From Cognatishimia sp. SS12 (GTDB lineage Bacteria; Pseudomonadota; Alphaproteobacteria; Rhodobacterales; Rhodobacteraceae): a DNA stretch of 64,000 nt. Both the position numbers and the translations under genes were made by a program. Each line of letters opens with the position of its first letter. Within the stretch, counting starts at the first letter, position 1. This document shows positions 34,794 through 44,293 of this stretch, one piece after another. The notes beneath the pieces are model-generated. The model was not told where the DNA came from. It saw only the letters and a program-made list of their open reading frames with translations, and searched no databases. Location of the stretch: positions 62,001 to 126,000 of the forward strand of contig NZ_JAQNCZ010000004.1 of NCBI RefSeq assembly GCF_028369055.1. The letters run 5' to 3'.

Positions 34794-36194
34794 ATGGTGG
34801 CACAGAAACTTTACGCCGGGGCCAAGCTGCGCGAGATGCGCGGGCGATTTTCCCTGACGCAGAAAGAGTTTGCCGGCAAACTGGGCGTGTCTTTGCCCTA
34901 CCTCAACCAGATGGAAAACAACAACCGGCCGGTGTCCACCACCGTGCTGTTGGCGCTCGCGCAGGAGTTCGGCATTGACGTGACCGAACTTTCAAGCGGC
35001 GATTCTGAGCGTTTGGTCAGTGACATCCGCGAGGCGCTGGCCGATCCGATCCTGGCCGACGCCGAGGTGCCGCTGGCCGATATCCGCATGAGCGCGTCAA
35101 ACGCCCCGGCCTTTGCCCGCGCCTTCCTGCGATTGCATCACGCCTATCGCCAGACCCATGAGCGGCTCGCCTCATTGGATGAGGCGCTGGGGCGCGATGA
35201 TGTCAAAATGCAGCCCAGCCCCTGGGATGAGGTGCGCGATTTCTTTCATTATTGTGACAATTACATTGATGCGGTGGACCGCGCGGCGGAACGCTTCGCC
35301 GTAAAATCTGCGGATCAGGGCGGCATTCAGGCCGCCGCCTTGCAGGCACTGGATAATCTGGGCGTGACGATTGTTGTGGGGGACAGCGCCGCGATGCGCC
35401 GCTATGACCCCGCCAGCAAAACGCTGGAGCTGTCGCAATTTGCCACGCCGGAAACCCGCAGCTTTCAGCTTTTGCTGCAGGTCGCGCTCTTGCAACAAAA
35501 CGCCCTGCTGGAGGCGACACTGGATCTGGCGCGGTTTCAATCCAACGCCGCGCGGCAGATCGCCAAGATCGGCCTTGCCAATTATTTCGCCGGTGCGGCC
35601 ATCATGCCGTATGGGGCGTTTCTGGCCGCCGCCCAGCTACACCGCCATGATCTGGAAATTTTGGCGATGCAGTTCGGGGCCTCGATTGAGCAGGTGGCGC
35701 ACCGCCTGTCGACCCTGCAGCGCCCCGGCCACAAAGGCGTGCCCTTCTTCTTTGTGCGCGTCGATCAGGCCGGCACCATCACCAAGCGCCATTCGGCCAC
35801 ACGGCTCCAATTTGCGCGGTTTGGCGGGGCCTGCCCGCTGTGGAACGTGCACCGGGCCTTTGAAACACCGGGGCGGTTCTTGCGTCAGCTGGCCGAGACG
35901 CCGGATGGGGTGCGCTATTTCTCGCTGGCCTGCGACATCTCAAAATCCGGGGGCCATTACGGCGCGCCGGTGCGGCGCTATGCAATTGCCCTTGGCTGCG
36001 AAATCAAACATGCCGATCAACTGGTCTATGCGGATAACCTTGATGCCAACAATGCCGCCGCCTTTGAACCGATTGGCATTTCCTGCCGCATTTGCGAGCG
36101 CCGCGATTGCCATCAACGCTCTGTCCCGCCGCTGGAGCGCAAGCTGACCATTCGCGAAAACGAACGCGGCGTGCTGCCCTATGAGGTCAGCTGA
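34794..36194 (+). CDS. pccR: Short-chain fatty acyl-CoA regulator (ScfR/PccR-like)
   Basis: This 466-aa regulator has an N-terminal XRE helix-turn-helix (about residues 6-62, KLREMRGRFSLTQKEFAGKL, LGVSLPYLNQMENNNRP), an IrrE-like middle region in which I see no HExxH, and a C-terminal domain ending with the Cys motif CRICERRDCHQRSVPP. This layout matches ScfR regulators of the RamB/PrpR/PccR group, which sense acyl-CoA. With pccB close by and TTTGCAAA boxes at both promoters, it is the likely regulator of propionyl-CoA use. It overlaps the hydrolase gene by one base. Confidence 0.88.
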   Translation: MVAQKLYAGAKLREMRGRFSLTQKEFAGKLGVSLPYLNQMENNNRPVSTTVLLALAQEFGIDVTELSSGDSERLVSDIREALADPILADAEVPLADIRMSASNAPAFARAFLRLHHAYRQTHERLASLDEALGRDDVKMQPSPWDEVRDFFHYCDNYIDAVDRAAERFAVKSADQGGIQAAALQALDNLGVTIVVGDSAAMRRYDPASKTLELSQFATPETRSFQLLLQVALLQQNALLEATLDLARFQSNAARQIAKIGLANYFAGAAIMPYGAFLAAAQLHRHDLEILAMQFGASIEQVAHRLSTLQRPGHKGVPFFFVRVDQAGTITKRHSATRLQFARFGGACPLWNVHRAFETPGRFLRQLAETPDGVRYFSLACDISKSGGHYGAPVRRYAIALGCEIKHADQLVYADNLDANNAAAFEPIGISCRICERRDCHQRSVPPLERKLTIRENERGVLPYEVS

Positions 36195-37006
36195 TGCTGC
36201 GCCTCACGCTGCTGTGCCTCTTGGGCTTTCTTGGCTTTGCTGCCTTTGGCGGCTGGGCGGAACGGCTGGTGCTTTATCCCTTTGATCCGCGTCAGGTGCC
36301 CCCCGCAGAGGCCGGGCTGGCGCAGATGCAGGAAACCACCGTCACTGCCGAAGATGGCACTGCGCTCATCGTTTGGCATCAACCCGCGAAAAATGGCCGC
36401 CCCACCCTGCTATATTTTCATGGCAATGCGGGCAATCTGGCCGCCCGCGCCGGACGGTTTCAGCACTTTCTCAAGCGCGGCTATGGGGTCATTGCCCCGG
36501 CCTATCGCGGCAGCTCCGGCAGCCCCGGCGCGCCCACTGAAGCGCGTTTGATCGCAGATGCCGCTGCCGTGCGCGCCGCCATGGGCGCAGGCGGCAGGCT
36601 GCGCCCGCAGGGCAAGATCGTCATCTATGGCGAAAGCCTGGGCAGCGCGGTCGCCATTGGCCTCTTAGCGCATAATCCAAAAGCGGCCGATGGCGTTATT
36701 CTGGAAGCGCCCTTTGCCTCAATCGCCGATCTGGCGGCGCATCACTATCCGCAATTTGCCAGCCTAAGCGGGGCCTTACGGGATCAATGGCCTTCGCTGG
36801 ATCGCGCCAAGGCGGCACTCCGTGCGCCGCTTCTGGTCCTGCGCGGCAGTGCCGACACGCTGATCCCGCCCGCGCAAAGCGCCGCCATTCACCGCGCCGC
36901 GCCCAGCCCGCGCAAACAATTGCTAACGGTGCCCGGCGGCACGCATACCACGCTCTGGCGCAGCGATGTGCTGCCGCAGTTTTGGCGGTTTATCGACGCG
37001 CTTTAG
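36194..37006 (+). CDS. Alpha/beta hydrolase (BEM46-like)
   Basis: This 270-aa protein has an N-terminal hydrophobic anchor or signal (about residues 1-20), then an alpha/beta-hydrolase core. The oxyanion segment is [10 protein letters not shown], the nucleophile elbow is [10 protein letters not shown] (Ser in GESLG), and the C-terminal catalytic segment is [10 protein letters not shown] (His). An Asp in GSADTLIPP completes the triad. The substrate is unknown. It overlaps the ScfR gene by one base (TGATG), so it is translationally coupled to it. Confidence 0.85.
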   Translation: MLRLTLLCLLGFLGFAAFGGWAERLVLYPFDPRQVPPAEAGLAQMQETTVTAEDGTALIVWHQPAKNGRPTLLYFHGNAGNLAARAGRFQHFLKRGYGVIAPAYRGSSGSPGAPTEARLIADAAAVRAAMGAGGRLRPQGKIVIYGESLGSAVAIGLLAHNPKAADGVILEAPFASIADLAAHHYPQFASLSGALRDQWPSLDRAKAALRAPLLVLRGSADTLIPPAQSAAIHRAAPSPRKQLLTVPGGTHTTLWRSDVLPQFWRFIDAL

Positions 37007-38670
37007 CGCTGCGCCTGCCGCCATTCGGGGTGCTGCCAGACATCCAGATTGGACGCGGGCAGTTGTTTGCCCAAAATGTGATCCGCCGCCTTCTCGCCGG
37101 TCATGATGGATGGACCATTCAGATTGCCATTGGTGATACGCGGAAAGATCGAGCTGTCCGCCACGCGCAGCCCCGCGACACCAATCACCCGGCACTCTGG
37201 GTCCACCACAGCGCCCGCATCCTCGACCGCCCCCATGCGGCAGGTGCCACAGGGGTGAAACGCGCTTTCGACGTGTTCGCGAATGAACCCGTCCAGCTCA
37301 TCATCGCTCTGCAAATCTGCGCCGGGCTGGATTTCATGCTTCACATAGGGCGCAAAGGCCGGCTGGCCGAATATCTCGCGCGTCAGGCGGATGCAGCGGC
37401 GGAAATCGCGCCAATCGCTGTCCTGCGACATATAGTTGAACAAGATATTCGGCGCGGTGGCCGGATCACTGCTGGCCAGCGTGACGGCCCCGCGCGAGGC
37501 GCTGCGCATCGGGCCGACATGGGCCTGAAACCCATGACCTTCGGCGGCGGCCTTGCCATCATAGCGCACAGCCAGCGGCAAAAAGTGATACTGGATATCC
37601 GGGTAGTCCACGCCGGGGGCAGAGCGGATGAAAGCCGCGCTTTCAAATTGGTTGCTGGCCCCGAGACCGGATTTGGCAAAGAGCCACTGCGCCCCGACCA
37701 GCGCCTTTCCAAAGAGCGACCAATATTTATAGAGCGTCACGGGCTGGCTTGCAGCCATTTGCAGATAAAGCTCCAGGTGGTCTTGCAGGTTCTGCCCAAC
37801 GCCCGCGCGATCAACGATGGGCGCAATGCCATGTTCCGCGAGATGCGCCGCAGGGCCAATACCCGAAAGCATCAGCAGTTTCGGCGAATTGATCGAGCCT
37901 GCCGCAAGGATCACCTCGCGCCGGGCCTCAACGATCTGCTTGCGCCCGCCGCTTGTGATCTCCACCCCGGTGGCGCGCCCATTTTCGATCACCACACGCT
38001 CGACAAAGCCGCGCAGCAGCGTGCAGTTGTCACGCTTAAGGGCCGGTTTGAGATAAGCATTGGCCGCCGACCAGCGCCGTCCTTTCCAGACGGTCATCTC
38101 CATCGCGCCAAAGCCTTCTTGCTGATGGCCGTTGTAGTCTTTGGTCACGGGATAACCCGCCTCGGCCCCGGCTTGCACGAATGCGGCGTGCAACGGGTTG
38201 TCGCGCGGGCCGCGGGTGACATGCAGCGGACCAGAGTCCCCACGCCAATCCGAAAGTTCCCCTTCTGCGCCGCCGTGCCAATGCTCCATCCGTTTGAAAT
38301 AGGGCAGCACGTCAGCATAGCCCCAGCCCGCAGCGCCGCTTTCGGCCCAATGATCAAAGTCCCGCGCATGACCGCGCACATAGACCATCCCGTTGATCGA
38401 GCTTGATCCACCAACCACCTTACCGCGCGGCGTCACGAGTTGCCGCCCGCCCAGGTGCGGCTCTGGCTGGGTGTGATAGCCCCAATCATAGCGCCGCATG
38501 TTCATCGGAAAGCTCAGCGCGCCGGGCATCTGGATCAGCGGCCCCGCATCGGTGCCGCCATGTTCTAGCACCAGCACGCTGTGGCCCGCTTCGGCCAGAC
38601 GGTAGGTCAGCGCGCAGCCCGCGCTGCCCGCCCCCACCACGACATAATCGGCAATCATCTGTTCCGCCAT
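37003..38670 (-). CDS. betA: Choline dehydrogenase BetA
   Basis: This 555-aa GMC-family flavoprotein oxidises choline to betaine aldehyde at the inner membrane. It begins with the FAD-binding [19 protein letters not shown], then [20 protein letters not shown] and [16 protein letters not shown], and ends [11 protein letters not shown], with HPCGTCRMG near the active site. It starts 2 bases after the betB stop, so betB-betA form an operon. The osmoprotectant glycine betaine is the pathway product. Confidence 0.95.
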   Translation of the reverse strand: MAEQMIADYVVVGAGSAGCALTYRLAEAGHSVLVLEHGGTDAGPLIQMPGALSFPMNMRRYDWGYHTQPEPHLGGRQLVTPRGKVVGGSSSINGMVYVRGHARDFDHWAESGAAGWGYADVLPYFKRMEHWHGGAEGELSDWRGDSGPLHVTRGPRDNPLHAAFVQAGAEAGYPVTKDYNGHQQEGFGAMEMTVWKGRRWSAANAYLKPALKRDNCTLLRGFVERVVIENGRATGVEITSGGRKQIVEARREVILAAGSINSPKLLMLSGIGPAAHLAEHGIAPIVDRAGVGQNLQDHLELYLQMAASQPVTLYKYWSLFGKALVGAQWLFAKSGLGASNQFESAAFIRSAPGVDYPDIQYHFLPLAVRYDGKAAAEGHGFQAHVGPMRSASRGAVTLASSDPATAPNILFNYMSQDSDWRDFRRCIRLTREIFGQPAFAPYVKHEIQPGADLQSDDELDGFIREHVESAFHPCGTCRMGAVEDAGAVVDPECRVIGVAGLRVADSSIFPRITNGNLNGPSIMTGEKAADHILGKQLPASNLDVWQHPEWRQAQR

Positions 38671-38672
38671 GC

Positions 38673-40133
38673 TCAGAACGCCGCCTCTACGTCGCCCATG
38701 CGCACATAGACAGATTTGACCTGGCTGTAGTGGTTGATCGCCTCTTTGCTGTTTTCGCGGCCAATTCCGCTGGCTTTGACGCCGCCAAACGGGGCCTCAA
38801 CCGGGGCATCATTGTAAGAGTTGATAAAGCAGCTGCCGGCCTCCAGCTGCGCAATGACGCGGTGGGCGCGGGCAAAATCGCGGGTGAACACCCCGGCAGA
38901 GAGGCCAAATTCGGTCGCATTGGCGCGAGCAATCACCTCGGCCTCATCCTCAAAGTCGAGCACCGAGAGCACAGGGCCAAAGATCTCTTCGCGCGCGATG
39001 GTCATATCGTCGGTGACATCGGCAAAGACCGTGGGCGCAACGAAATAGCCTGCGCGATCTACACGGTTGCCGCCTGCGACCAGACGCGCGCCTTCGGCCT
39101 GCCCCTTGGCGATATAGCCCAGCACAATCTCCATCTGCCGCTCGGACACCATGGGGCCAAAATTCACGGCCTCGTCCAGTGGATCACCCATGACCACGCC
39201 TTTGAGCCGCGCGCTCAGGCGGCTCAGAAACGCCTCTTTGATGTCTTTGTGCACAAAGACGCGGGTGCCGTTGGAACAGACCTGCCCCGAAGAATAGAAA
39301 TTGCCATTGATCGCGCCGCCCACGGCGTTGTCGATATCGGCATCATCAAAGATGATCAGCGGTGATTTACCGCCCAGCTCCATGGTGACATGTTTCATTT
39401 CGGCGGCGGCGGCGGCATAGACCTTTTTGCCAGTCGGCACCGAGCCGGTCAGCGACACCTTGGCGATGCGCGGATCGGTGGCCAAGGCCGCGCCGACATC
39501 ACGCAGCCCCTGCACCACGTTGAACAGACCAGCAGGCGCGCCCGCTTCCATCATGATTTCCGCCACCTTAAGCGCCGAAAGAGGCGTCATTTCGCTGGGT
39601 TTGAAAATCATCGCATTGCCGCAGGCCAGCGCGGGCGCGGCTTTCCAGCAGGCAATTTGTGTCGGGTAGTTCCATGCGCCGATCCCGGCGCAGACGCCCA
39701 GCGGCTGACGCATGGTGTAAACCCAGTCCTCGCCCAAAGGGATATGCTCGCCGGTCAGGCTGGCGGCGAGACCGCCGAAATATTCCAGCGCATCCGCACC
39801 TGAGGTGGCGTCGGCCACCAAAGTTTCCTGCAAAGGTTTGCCAGTGTCTTGGGTTTCCAACTCGGACAGGCTGCGGTTGCGCGCGCGGATCAGCTCTGCC
39901 GCCTTGGTTAACACGCGCCCGCGCTCGCGCCCGCTGAGCGCGGCCCAGTCTTTCTGTGCCCGTTGGGCAGAGGTCAACGCCGCCTCCAGCACCGCGGGGG
40001 TCGCGCTGTGGACGGTGGCAATTCGCGCGCCAGTGGCCGGGTAGATCACGGCAATTTCTGCCCCGGCGGTGTCTTCAAGATAGGCCCCATCAACAAAATG
40101 GCTGGCGGTGGGCTGGGTCGGCGTGACGGTCAT
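38673..40133 (-). CDS. betB: Betaine-aldehyde dehydrogenase BetB
   Basis: This 486-aa NAD-dependent aldehyde dehydrogenase has [29 protein letters not shown] (catalytic Glu) and [13 protein letters not shown] (catalytic Cys), and the C-terminal [18 protein letters not shown]. These match the BetB subgroup, which converts betaine aldehyde to glycine betaine. It is first in the betB-betA operon and divergent from betI across an inverted-repeat promoter region. Confidence 0.94.
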   Translation of the reverse strand: MTVTPTQPTASHFVDGAYLEDTAGAEIAVIYPATGARIATVHSATPAVLEAALTSAQRAQKDWAALSGRERGRVLTKAAELIRARNRSLSELETQDTGKPLQETLVADATSGADALEYFGGLAASLTGEHIPLGEDWVYTMRQPLGVCAGIGAWNYPTQIACWKAAPALACGNAMIFKPSEMTPLSALKVAEIMMEAGAPAGLFNVVQGLRDVGAALATDPRIAKVSLTGSVPTGKKVYAAAAAEMKHVTMELGGKSPLIIFDDADIDNAVGGAINGNFYSSGQVCSNGTRVFVHKDIKEAFLSRLSARLKGVVMGDPLDEAVNFGPMVSERQMEIVLGYIAKGQAEGARLVAGGNRVDRAGYFVAPTVFADVTDDMTIAREEIFGPVLSVLDFEDEAEVIARANATEFGLSAGVFTRDFARAHRVIAQLEAGSCFINSYNDAPVEAPFGGVKASGIGRENSKEAINHYSQVKSVYVRMGDVEAAF

Positions 40134-40186
40134 GGCGGCTCCGAAGGGTTGCGATCTAAGTTCAGCCGTTATTTAGAACAGTTATG

Positions 40187-40209
40187 CCATTTTTTAAATG
40201 GTCATTTAA
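40187..40209. promoter_or_regulatory. Overlapping inverted repeats in the betB-betI intergenic region
   Basis: TTAAATG-GT-CATTTAA (40194-40209) is a perfect repeat with 7-base arms and overlaps CCATTT...AAATGG (40187-40201). The site is AT-rich, lies between the divergent betB and betI starts, and is a good candidate BetI operator for both directions. Confidence 0.65.
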
Positions 40210-40265
40210 GAAATTTTATGAACATTCAGATTGCACATTTGTTCCAGCCAGCCGAAACTGCGCGC

Positions 40266-40889
40266 ATGAGCAGAAAACGCATCCGAGACATTCGCCACGA
40301 TGAGCTGATTGCCGCCACGATCGCAGCGGTGCACAGCAAGGGCTATGCCGCTGTCACCATGGCAGAAATTGCCGCTGAGGCCGGGGCCACGGCGGCGAGT
40401 ATCAACTATTATTTCGGCTCAAAGGACCGGCTGATGGAAGCCACCATGCGTCACCTGCTGGAGCTGCTGCGCCAAGCGACCTTGCGACGTCTTGCAGTGG
40501 CCGAGGGGCCGCAGGCACGGCTTTTGGCGGTGGTGGAGGCGAATTTTGACGACTCGCTGTTCCAGCCAGCGCAATGTTCGATCTGGGTGCAATTCTGGGC
40601 CAATGCCCCTTATTCCGCGCTGTTGGCGCGGTTGCACCACATCAACCGCCAAAGGGTGCGCAGCCATTTTCAAGCAGAGCTGCGCGCGCTTGTGCCCGGC
40701 GCGCAACGAGAAACCCTGCGGTTGGCACTGCAACATTATATGGATGGGATCTGGCTTCAGGCTGCGCAGAGCGATGCGCCGCTCTTGCCTGATGTCGTGC
40801 GCGCCGAAGCGCGCCGCGTGGCGCTCTTGCTGCTTGAAAGCGCGGCGCTTAGCTCATCATCAAAAGCGAGAGCGCAATCGCCCACATAA
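40266..40889 (+). CDS. betI: Transcriptional repressor BetI
   Basis: This 207-aa TetR-family protein has an N-terminal helix-turn-helix (RHDELIAATIAAVHSKGYAA, ATAASINYYFGSKDRLMEAT) and the BetI-type core with WVQFWANAPYSALLARLHHI and HYMDGIWLQAA. It represses the bet genes until choline is present. The ATG at 40266 is one of two candidates; an upstream ATG at 40218 would give a longer N-terminus. Its stop overlaps the end of the argO-like gene by 41 bases in convergent orientation. Confidence 0.9.
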   Translation: MSRKRIRDIRHDELIAATIAAVHSKGYAAVTMAEIAAEAGATAASINYYFGSKDRLMEATMRHLLELLRQATLRRLAVAEGPQARLLAVVEANFDDSLFQPAQCSIWVQFWANAPYSALLARLHHINRQRVRSHFQAELRALVPGAQRETLRLALQHYMDGIWLQAAQSDAPLLPDVVRAEARRVALLLLESAALSSSSKARAQSPT

Positions 40890-41451
40890 CCACGCCGATC
40901 AGCGCATCCAGAATGCGCCAGGCCTTGGCTGAGGTAAAGAGTGGCCGCAACAGCCGTGCGCCATAGCCCAAGGCAAAGAAGAATGAAAAGCTGCCCAGCG
41001 CCGCGCCAATCGCAAAGCCAGCGGCAGAGGCATATTGCGCCGATAGCCCGCCCAGCAGCACCACGGTGTCCAGGTAGACATGCGGGTTGGCCCATGTGAG
41101 CAGCAGGCATGTGCCCAGCGCTGCGCCCACGGTCTGCGCGACGCGCCCCTCAGCAGCCAGCGCATCCCCGCCGCGGAAGGCGGATCTGAAGTTCATCGCG
41201 CCATAGACAAACAAGAATGCCGCCCCGCCCCATTTGGCCAATGTCACCACCATTGGAAAGGCGACAACCAGCGCCCCAAAGCCCGTGACGCCCGCAACAA
41301 TCAGGATCAGATCAGAGAGCGCACAGGTCAGGACAACCGGCAGAACAAACTGCCCACGTAGCCCCTGCCGCAAGACAAAAGCGTTCTGCGCGCCGATCGC
41401 CATGATCAACGAAATACTCAGCAGATATCCTGCGATCAAAGACTGTAACAT
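40849..41451 (-). CDS. argO: LysE/ArgO family amino-acid exporter
   Basis: This 200-aa protein has about six membrane segments and the ArgO/LysE motif near the N-terminus: SISLIMAIGAQNAFVLRQGL, in which the PGP of RhtB proteins is replaced by IGAQN as in LysE/ArgO. A later LLTWANPHVYLDTVVLLGG is also typical. It exports arginine or lysine in E. coli and Corynebacterium. The adjacent, divergent argP-like gene supports this. Its last 41 bases overlap betI, so the transcripts converge. Confidence 0.85.
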   Translation of the reverse strand: MLQSLIAGYLLSISLIMAIGAQNAFVLRQGLRGQFVLPVVLTCALSDLILIVAGVTGFGALVVAFPMVVTLAKWGGAAFLFVYGAMNFRSAFRGGDALAAEGRVAQTVGAALGTCLLLTWANPHVYLDTVVLLGGLSAQYASAAGFAIGAALGSFSFFFALGYGARLLRPLFTSAKAWRILDALIGVVMWAIALSLLMMS

Positions 41452-41537
41452 GGTGGCTCTCGCTGCTTTTGGCCTTGTGTAGCCAGCATGAATAGATTAA
41501 TCAAATTAAAGTGACGCGCGCCACATAAGAGAAACTA

Positions 41538-42419
41538 ATGAAATACGATTATCAGCATCTCGCGGCGCTGGCGTCGATCCTGCGTCATGGCAGCTTTGAA
41601 GCGGCAGCGGCGGATCTTTCTGTTACTCAATCCGCGATTTCCCAGCGCGTCAAGGCCCTCGAAGAGCGGGTCGGTACGCTTTTGATCACCCGTGGCAAAC
41701 CCTGTGTCGGCACGGATGCCGGGCGGCGGTTGGCGGCCCATGCGGATCATATTGCCGCGCTGGACGCGCATCTGGCCCAGGACCTGGGAGAGCTGTCGCC
41801 CGCCCAGGGCGCGCGGTTGCGCATTGCGGTGAATGCCGACAGCTTGGCGACCTGGTTCATCAAGCCGCTCGCAGAGGTCGACGGCCATTTGTATGATCTG
41901 CACATTGATGATCAGGATTTCTCTGTCGAGCAGCTGCGCCGCGGCGAAGTGGCAGCAGCCGTGACCTCCCACGGCGATGCCATTGCAGGGTGCGATTCCC
42001 ATTATCTCGGGCGGCTGCGGTATATCGCAACGGCAACGCCCGCCTTTATGGCGAAACATTTCCCAGGGGGGCCGATCCTCGATACTTTGGCCAGGGCGCC
42101 GATGCTGCGCTTTGATGAAAAGGATGCGCTGCAAACGCACTGGCTGCGCGCGCAGTTCGGCCAAGAGCTGCGGCCGCCGTTTCACAGCCTGTCCAGTTCG
42201 CAGGGTTTTGTGGATGGCTGCCTGCATGGGCTTGGGTGGGGTCTGAACCCCGAAGCACTGGTGCGCCCGCATCTGGACAGCGGCGCGCTGGTGCCGCTGT
42301 TGCCGGATGCGCCGCTGGAGACACCGCTGTATTGGCAGACCGCCCGTCTGATGCGACCGGCGCTCAAAAGGCTGACAAAAGCGATTTGCCAAACTGCGAT
42401 CAAAACCCTGCCACAATAA
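41538..42419 (+). CDS. argP: LysR family regulator ArgP-like (IciA)
   Basis: This 293-aa protein has an N-terminal LysR helix-turn-helix (LAALASILRHGSFEAAAADL, SVTQSAISQRVKALEERVGT) and the long effector-binding domain. Start MKYDYQHLAAL and the pattern LLITRGKPC match the ArgP/IciA group, which activates argO in response to arginine or lysine. It is divergent from argO, with about 86 bases between. The effector-domain detail is not enough to say whether it senses Lys or Arg. Confidence 0.85.
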   Translation: MKYDYQHLAALASILRHGSFEAAAADLSVTQSAISQRVKALEERVGTLLITRGKPCVGTDAGRRLAAHADHIAALDAHLAQDLGELSPAQGARLRIAVNADSLATWFIKPLAEVDGHLYDLHIDDQDFSVEQLRRGEVAAAVTSHGDAIAGCDSHYLGRLRYIATATPAFMAKHFPGGPILDTLARAPMLRFDEKDALQTHWLRAQFGQELRPPFHSLSSSQGFVDGCLHGLGWGLNPEALVRPHLDSGALVPLLPDAPLETPLYWQTARLMRPALKRLTKAICQTAIKTLPQ

Positions 42420-42478
42420 TGCCCGAGACACTTGTCAGGTTGCGCGGAATTACAACGCCTGCGCATCTGGGAGCATGT

Positions 42479-43354
42479 ATGAGCGCGATTTCATTTGACG
42501 GGGTCGAACGCGGCCCTTCCTTTGGCTCGGCCCTATTTTTGACCGGGTTTGGCCTGCGGCTGCTTTGTGCTGGCGGCCTTGTATATCTGGGCACGCTCGC
42601 GCCTTTGGCGCTGCCGGTTCTGGCAGCGGCCTTGGCCACGGATCTGTTTGCCTTCTTTTGGCAACTGGTGCGGTTCAACGCGGCTTCGGTGGCCTATTTC
42701 AACAACACCGGCCGCTTCTGGCAGATCACAGCGGGCTATCTGCTGTTTCTCGTCATGGCCATTGCCATGCTGACGCAGTGGTGGCTGCTCTATGACAGTT
42801 CGGAACTGGCGCAGGCACGCAAGGCCGAGGCGGCCAATATGGCGTTGCACGGCGGGCCCAAGGTCGAGCGGTTCAAGATGACCCTGTCCAAAGACCGCAA
42901 GAGCCTGGAGTTCACGGGTGTGGTGTCACAGGGCACGCTTGACGATCTGGTGCCGATCTTCAATCGGGTTCCCGAGCTTGAAACACTGGTGCTGAACAGC
43001 GCGGGCGGTAACCTTTATGCGGCGCGCGAAATGGCGCAAGAGGTGATGGCGCGCGGGCTAAACACCCATGTTGAGCGGGAATGCGGTGCAAGTTGCACAT
43101 TGGTGTTTGCCGCCGGGCGCGAGCGCACGATGAACGCGGGCGCGGAGCTTGGATTTCATCGCTATGGTCTTGATTTCCTACAACTTCTTGCGCATGTGAA
43201 AATCGAGGAAGAATTGCCCAAAGACCGGCAATATTTCCTGGGGCGCGGCATCAATTCCGACTTTATCGAACGCGCCTTTGATCTGGAGCGCGAGGCCCTC
43301 TGGGCCCCGGGCCGCCGGGCGCTGTTCAACGCGGGCGTCTTGACCCAGCCCTAA
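42479..43354 (+). CDS. ClpP/crotonase-like membrane protein (COG3904 type)
   Basis: This 291-aa protein has three hydrophobic segments near the N-terminus (about residues 17-105) and then a ClpP/crotonase-like domain. Landmarks are TLVLNSAGGNLYAAREMAQE (oxyanion loop GGN), VERECGASCTLVFAAG with the Ser in GASC, and GAELGFHRYG with His. These fit the SppA/ClpP-like periplasmic proteins of COG3904, possibly proteolytic. A TAA-ATG overlap start at 42419 is possible, but the ATG at 42479 has a GGGAG ribosome site. The substrate is unknown. Confidence 0.75.
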   Translation: MSAISFDGVERGPSFGSALFLTGFGLRLLCAGGLVYLGTLAPLALPVLAAALATDLFAFFWQLVRFNAASVAYFNNTGRFWQITAGYLLFLVMAIAMLTQWWLLYDSSELAQARKAEAANMALHGGPKVERFKMTLSKDRKSLEFTGVVSQGTLDDLVPIFNRVPELETLVLNSAGGNLYAAREMAQEVMARGLNTHVERECGASCTLVFAAGRERTMNAGAELGFHRYGLDFLQLLAHVKIEEELPKDRQYFLGRGINSDFIERAFDLEREALWAPGRRALFNAGVLTQP

Positions 43355-43363
43355 GCCAAACAA

Positions 43364-43390
43364 AAAGCCCACCGCAACGCGGTGGGCTTT
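43364..43390. terminator. Bidirectional terminator before yebC
   Basis: AAAGCCCACCGC (43364-43375) and GCGGTGGGCTTT (43379-43390) form a perfect 12-bp stem with a 3-base loop, between the convergent COG3904-type gene and yebC. A and T runs at the ends let it serve both. Confidence 0.92.
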
Positions 43391-43410
43391 CGCAATCAAT
43401 GTGGCGGCGC

Positions 43411-44151
43411 TTAGAGCTGCGCCATGACCTCATCGCTGGCTTCAAAGTTGGTGGTGACGCGCTGCACGTCATCATCATCTTCCAGCGCATCCACCAACCG
43501 CATCAGCTTTTGCATGTCCTCAAGACCCAGCTCTGTGGTGGTGGTGGGTTTCCAGATCAGCTTGGTGCTTTCCGACTCGCCCAGGTCCGCCTCAAGCGCG
43601 TTGGACACATCGTTCAGATCCGTGTCTGCGCAATAGATGATATGGCCATCTTCGCTGCTGTCCACATCCTCTGCCCCGGCTTCAATCGCCGCCATCATGA
43701 TGTCATCCGCATCGCCGGCATCAGCCGGGTAAACCACCTCGCCCTTGCGCTCAAACATAAAGCCAACCGAACCGGTTTCCCCGAGGTTGCCGCCGTTCTT
43801 GGAAAAGGTCGACCGCACGGTGGAGGCGGTGCGGTTTTTGTTGTCGGTCATGGTTTCCACGATCACCGCAACGCCGTTCGGCCCATAGCCTTCGTAGCGG
43901 ATCTCATCGTAGTTTTCCGCGTCGCCACCGATGGCTTTTTTGATCGCGCGTTCGATCACGTCCTTGGGCACCGATTGGCCCTTGGCTTCTTTCACGGCCA
44001 GACGCAGGCGCGGGTTTTTGTCAGGATCAGGGTCGCCCATTTTCGCGGCAACGGTGATTTCCTTTGCCAGTTTCGAAAACAGCTTGGACCGCGCAGCGTC
44101 CTGACGCCCTTTGCGGTGCTGGATATTTGCCCATTTACTGTGGCCAGCCAT
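43411..44151 (-). CDS. yebC: YebC/PmpR family protein
   Basis: This 246-aa protein is a full-length Yeb[21 protein letters not shown] at the N-terminus, [20 protein letters not shown] in the middle, and the acidic C-terminal half ([17 protein letters not shown], here [19 protein letters not shown]). The family was named as transcriptional regulators but recent work links YebC proteins to relief of ribosome stalling. It is divergent from the SLC13 permease and is monocistronic. Confidence 0.93.
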   Translation of the reverse strand: MAGHSKWANIQHRKGRQDAARSKLFSKLAKEITVAAKMGDPDPDKNPRLRLAVKEAKGQSVPKDVIERAIKKAIGGDAENYDEIRYEGYGPNGVAVIVETMTDNKNRTASTVRSTFSKNGGNLGETGSVGFMFERKGEVVYPADAGDADDIMMAAIEAGAEDVDSSEDGHIIYCADTDLNDVSNALEADLGESESTKLIWKPTTTTELGLEDMQKLMRLVDALEDDDDVQRVTTNFEASDEVMAQL

Positions 44152-44293
44152 CGTGTTTGCCCTACCGTTAATTCAAATTGGGCTTCGTATAGCCCAGAGA
44201 CCACCCCGGCTGCAAGTTGCCCAAGAGAGGGCTTTTCCCCTTGTTTTGCGCGCGCCGCTCGGGTTGGCTGAGAAAAAACAGAAGAGCATGTCC

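Noticed and set aside
36787..38406. 539-aa open frame antisense to betA
   Set aside because: It covers betA and the end of the hydrolase on the other strand and shows no recognisable domain.
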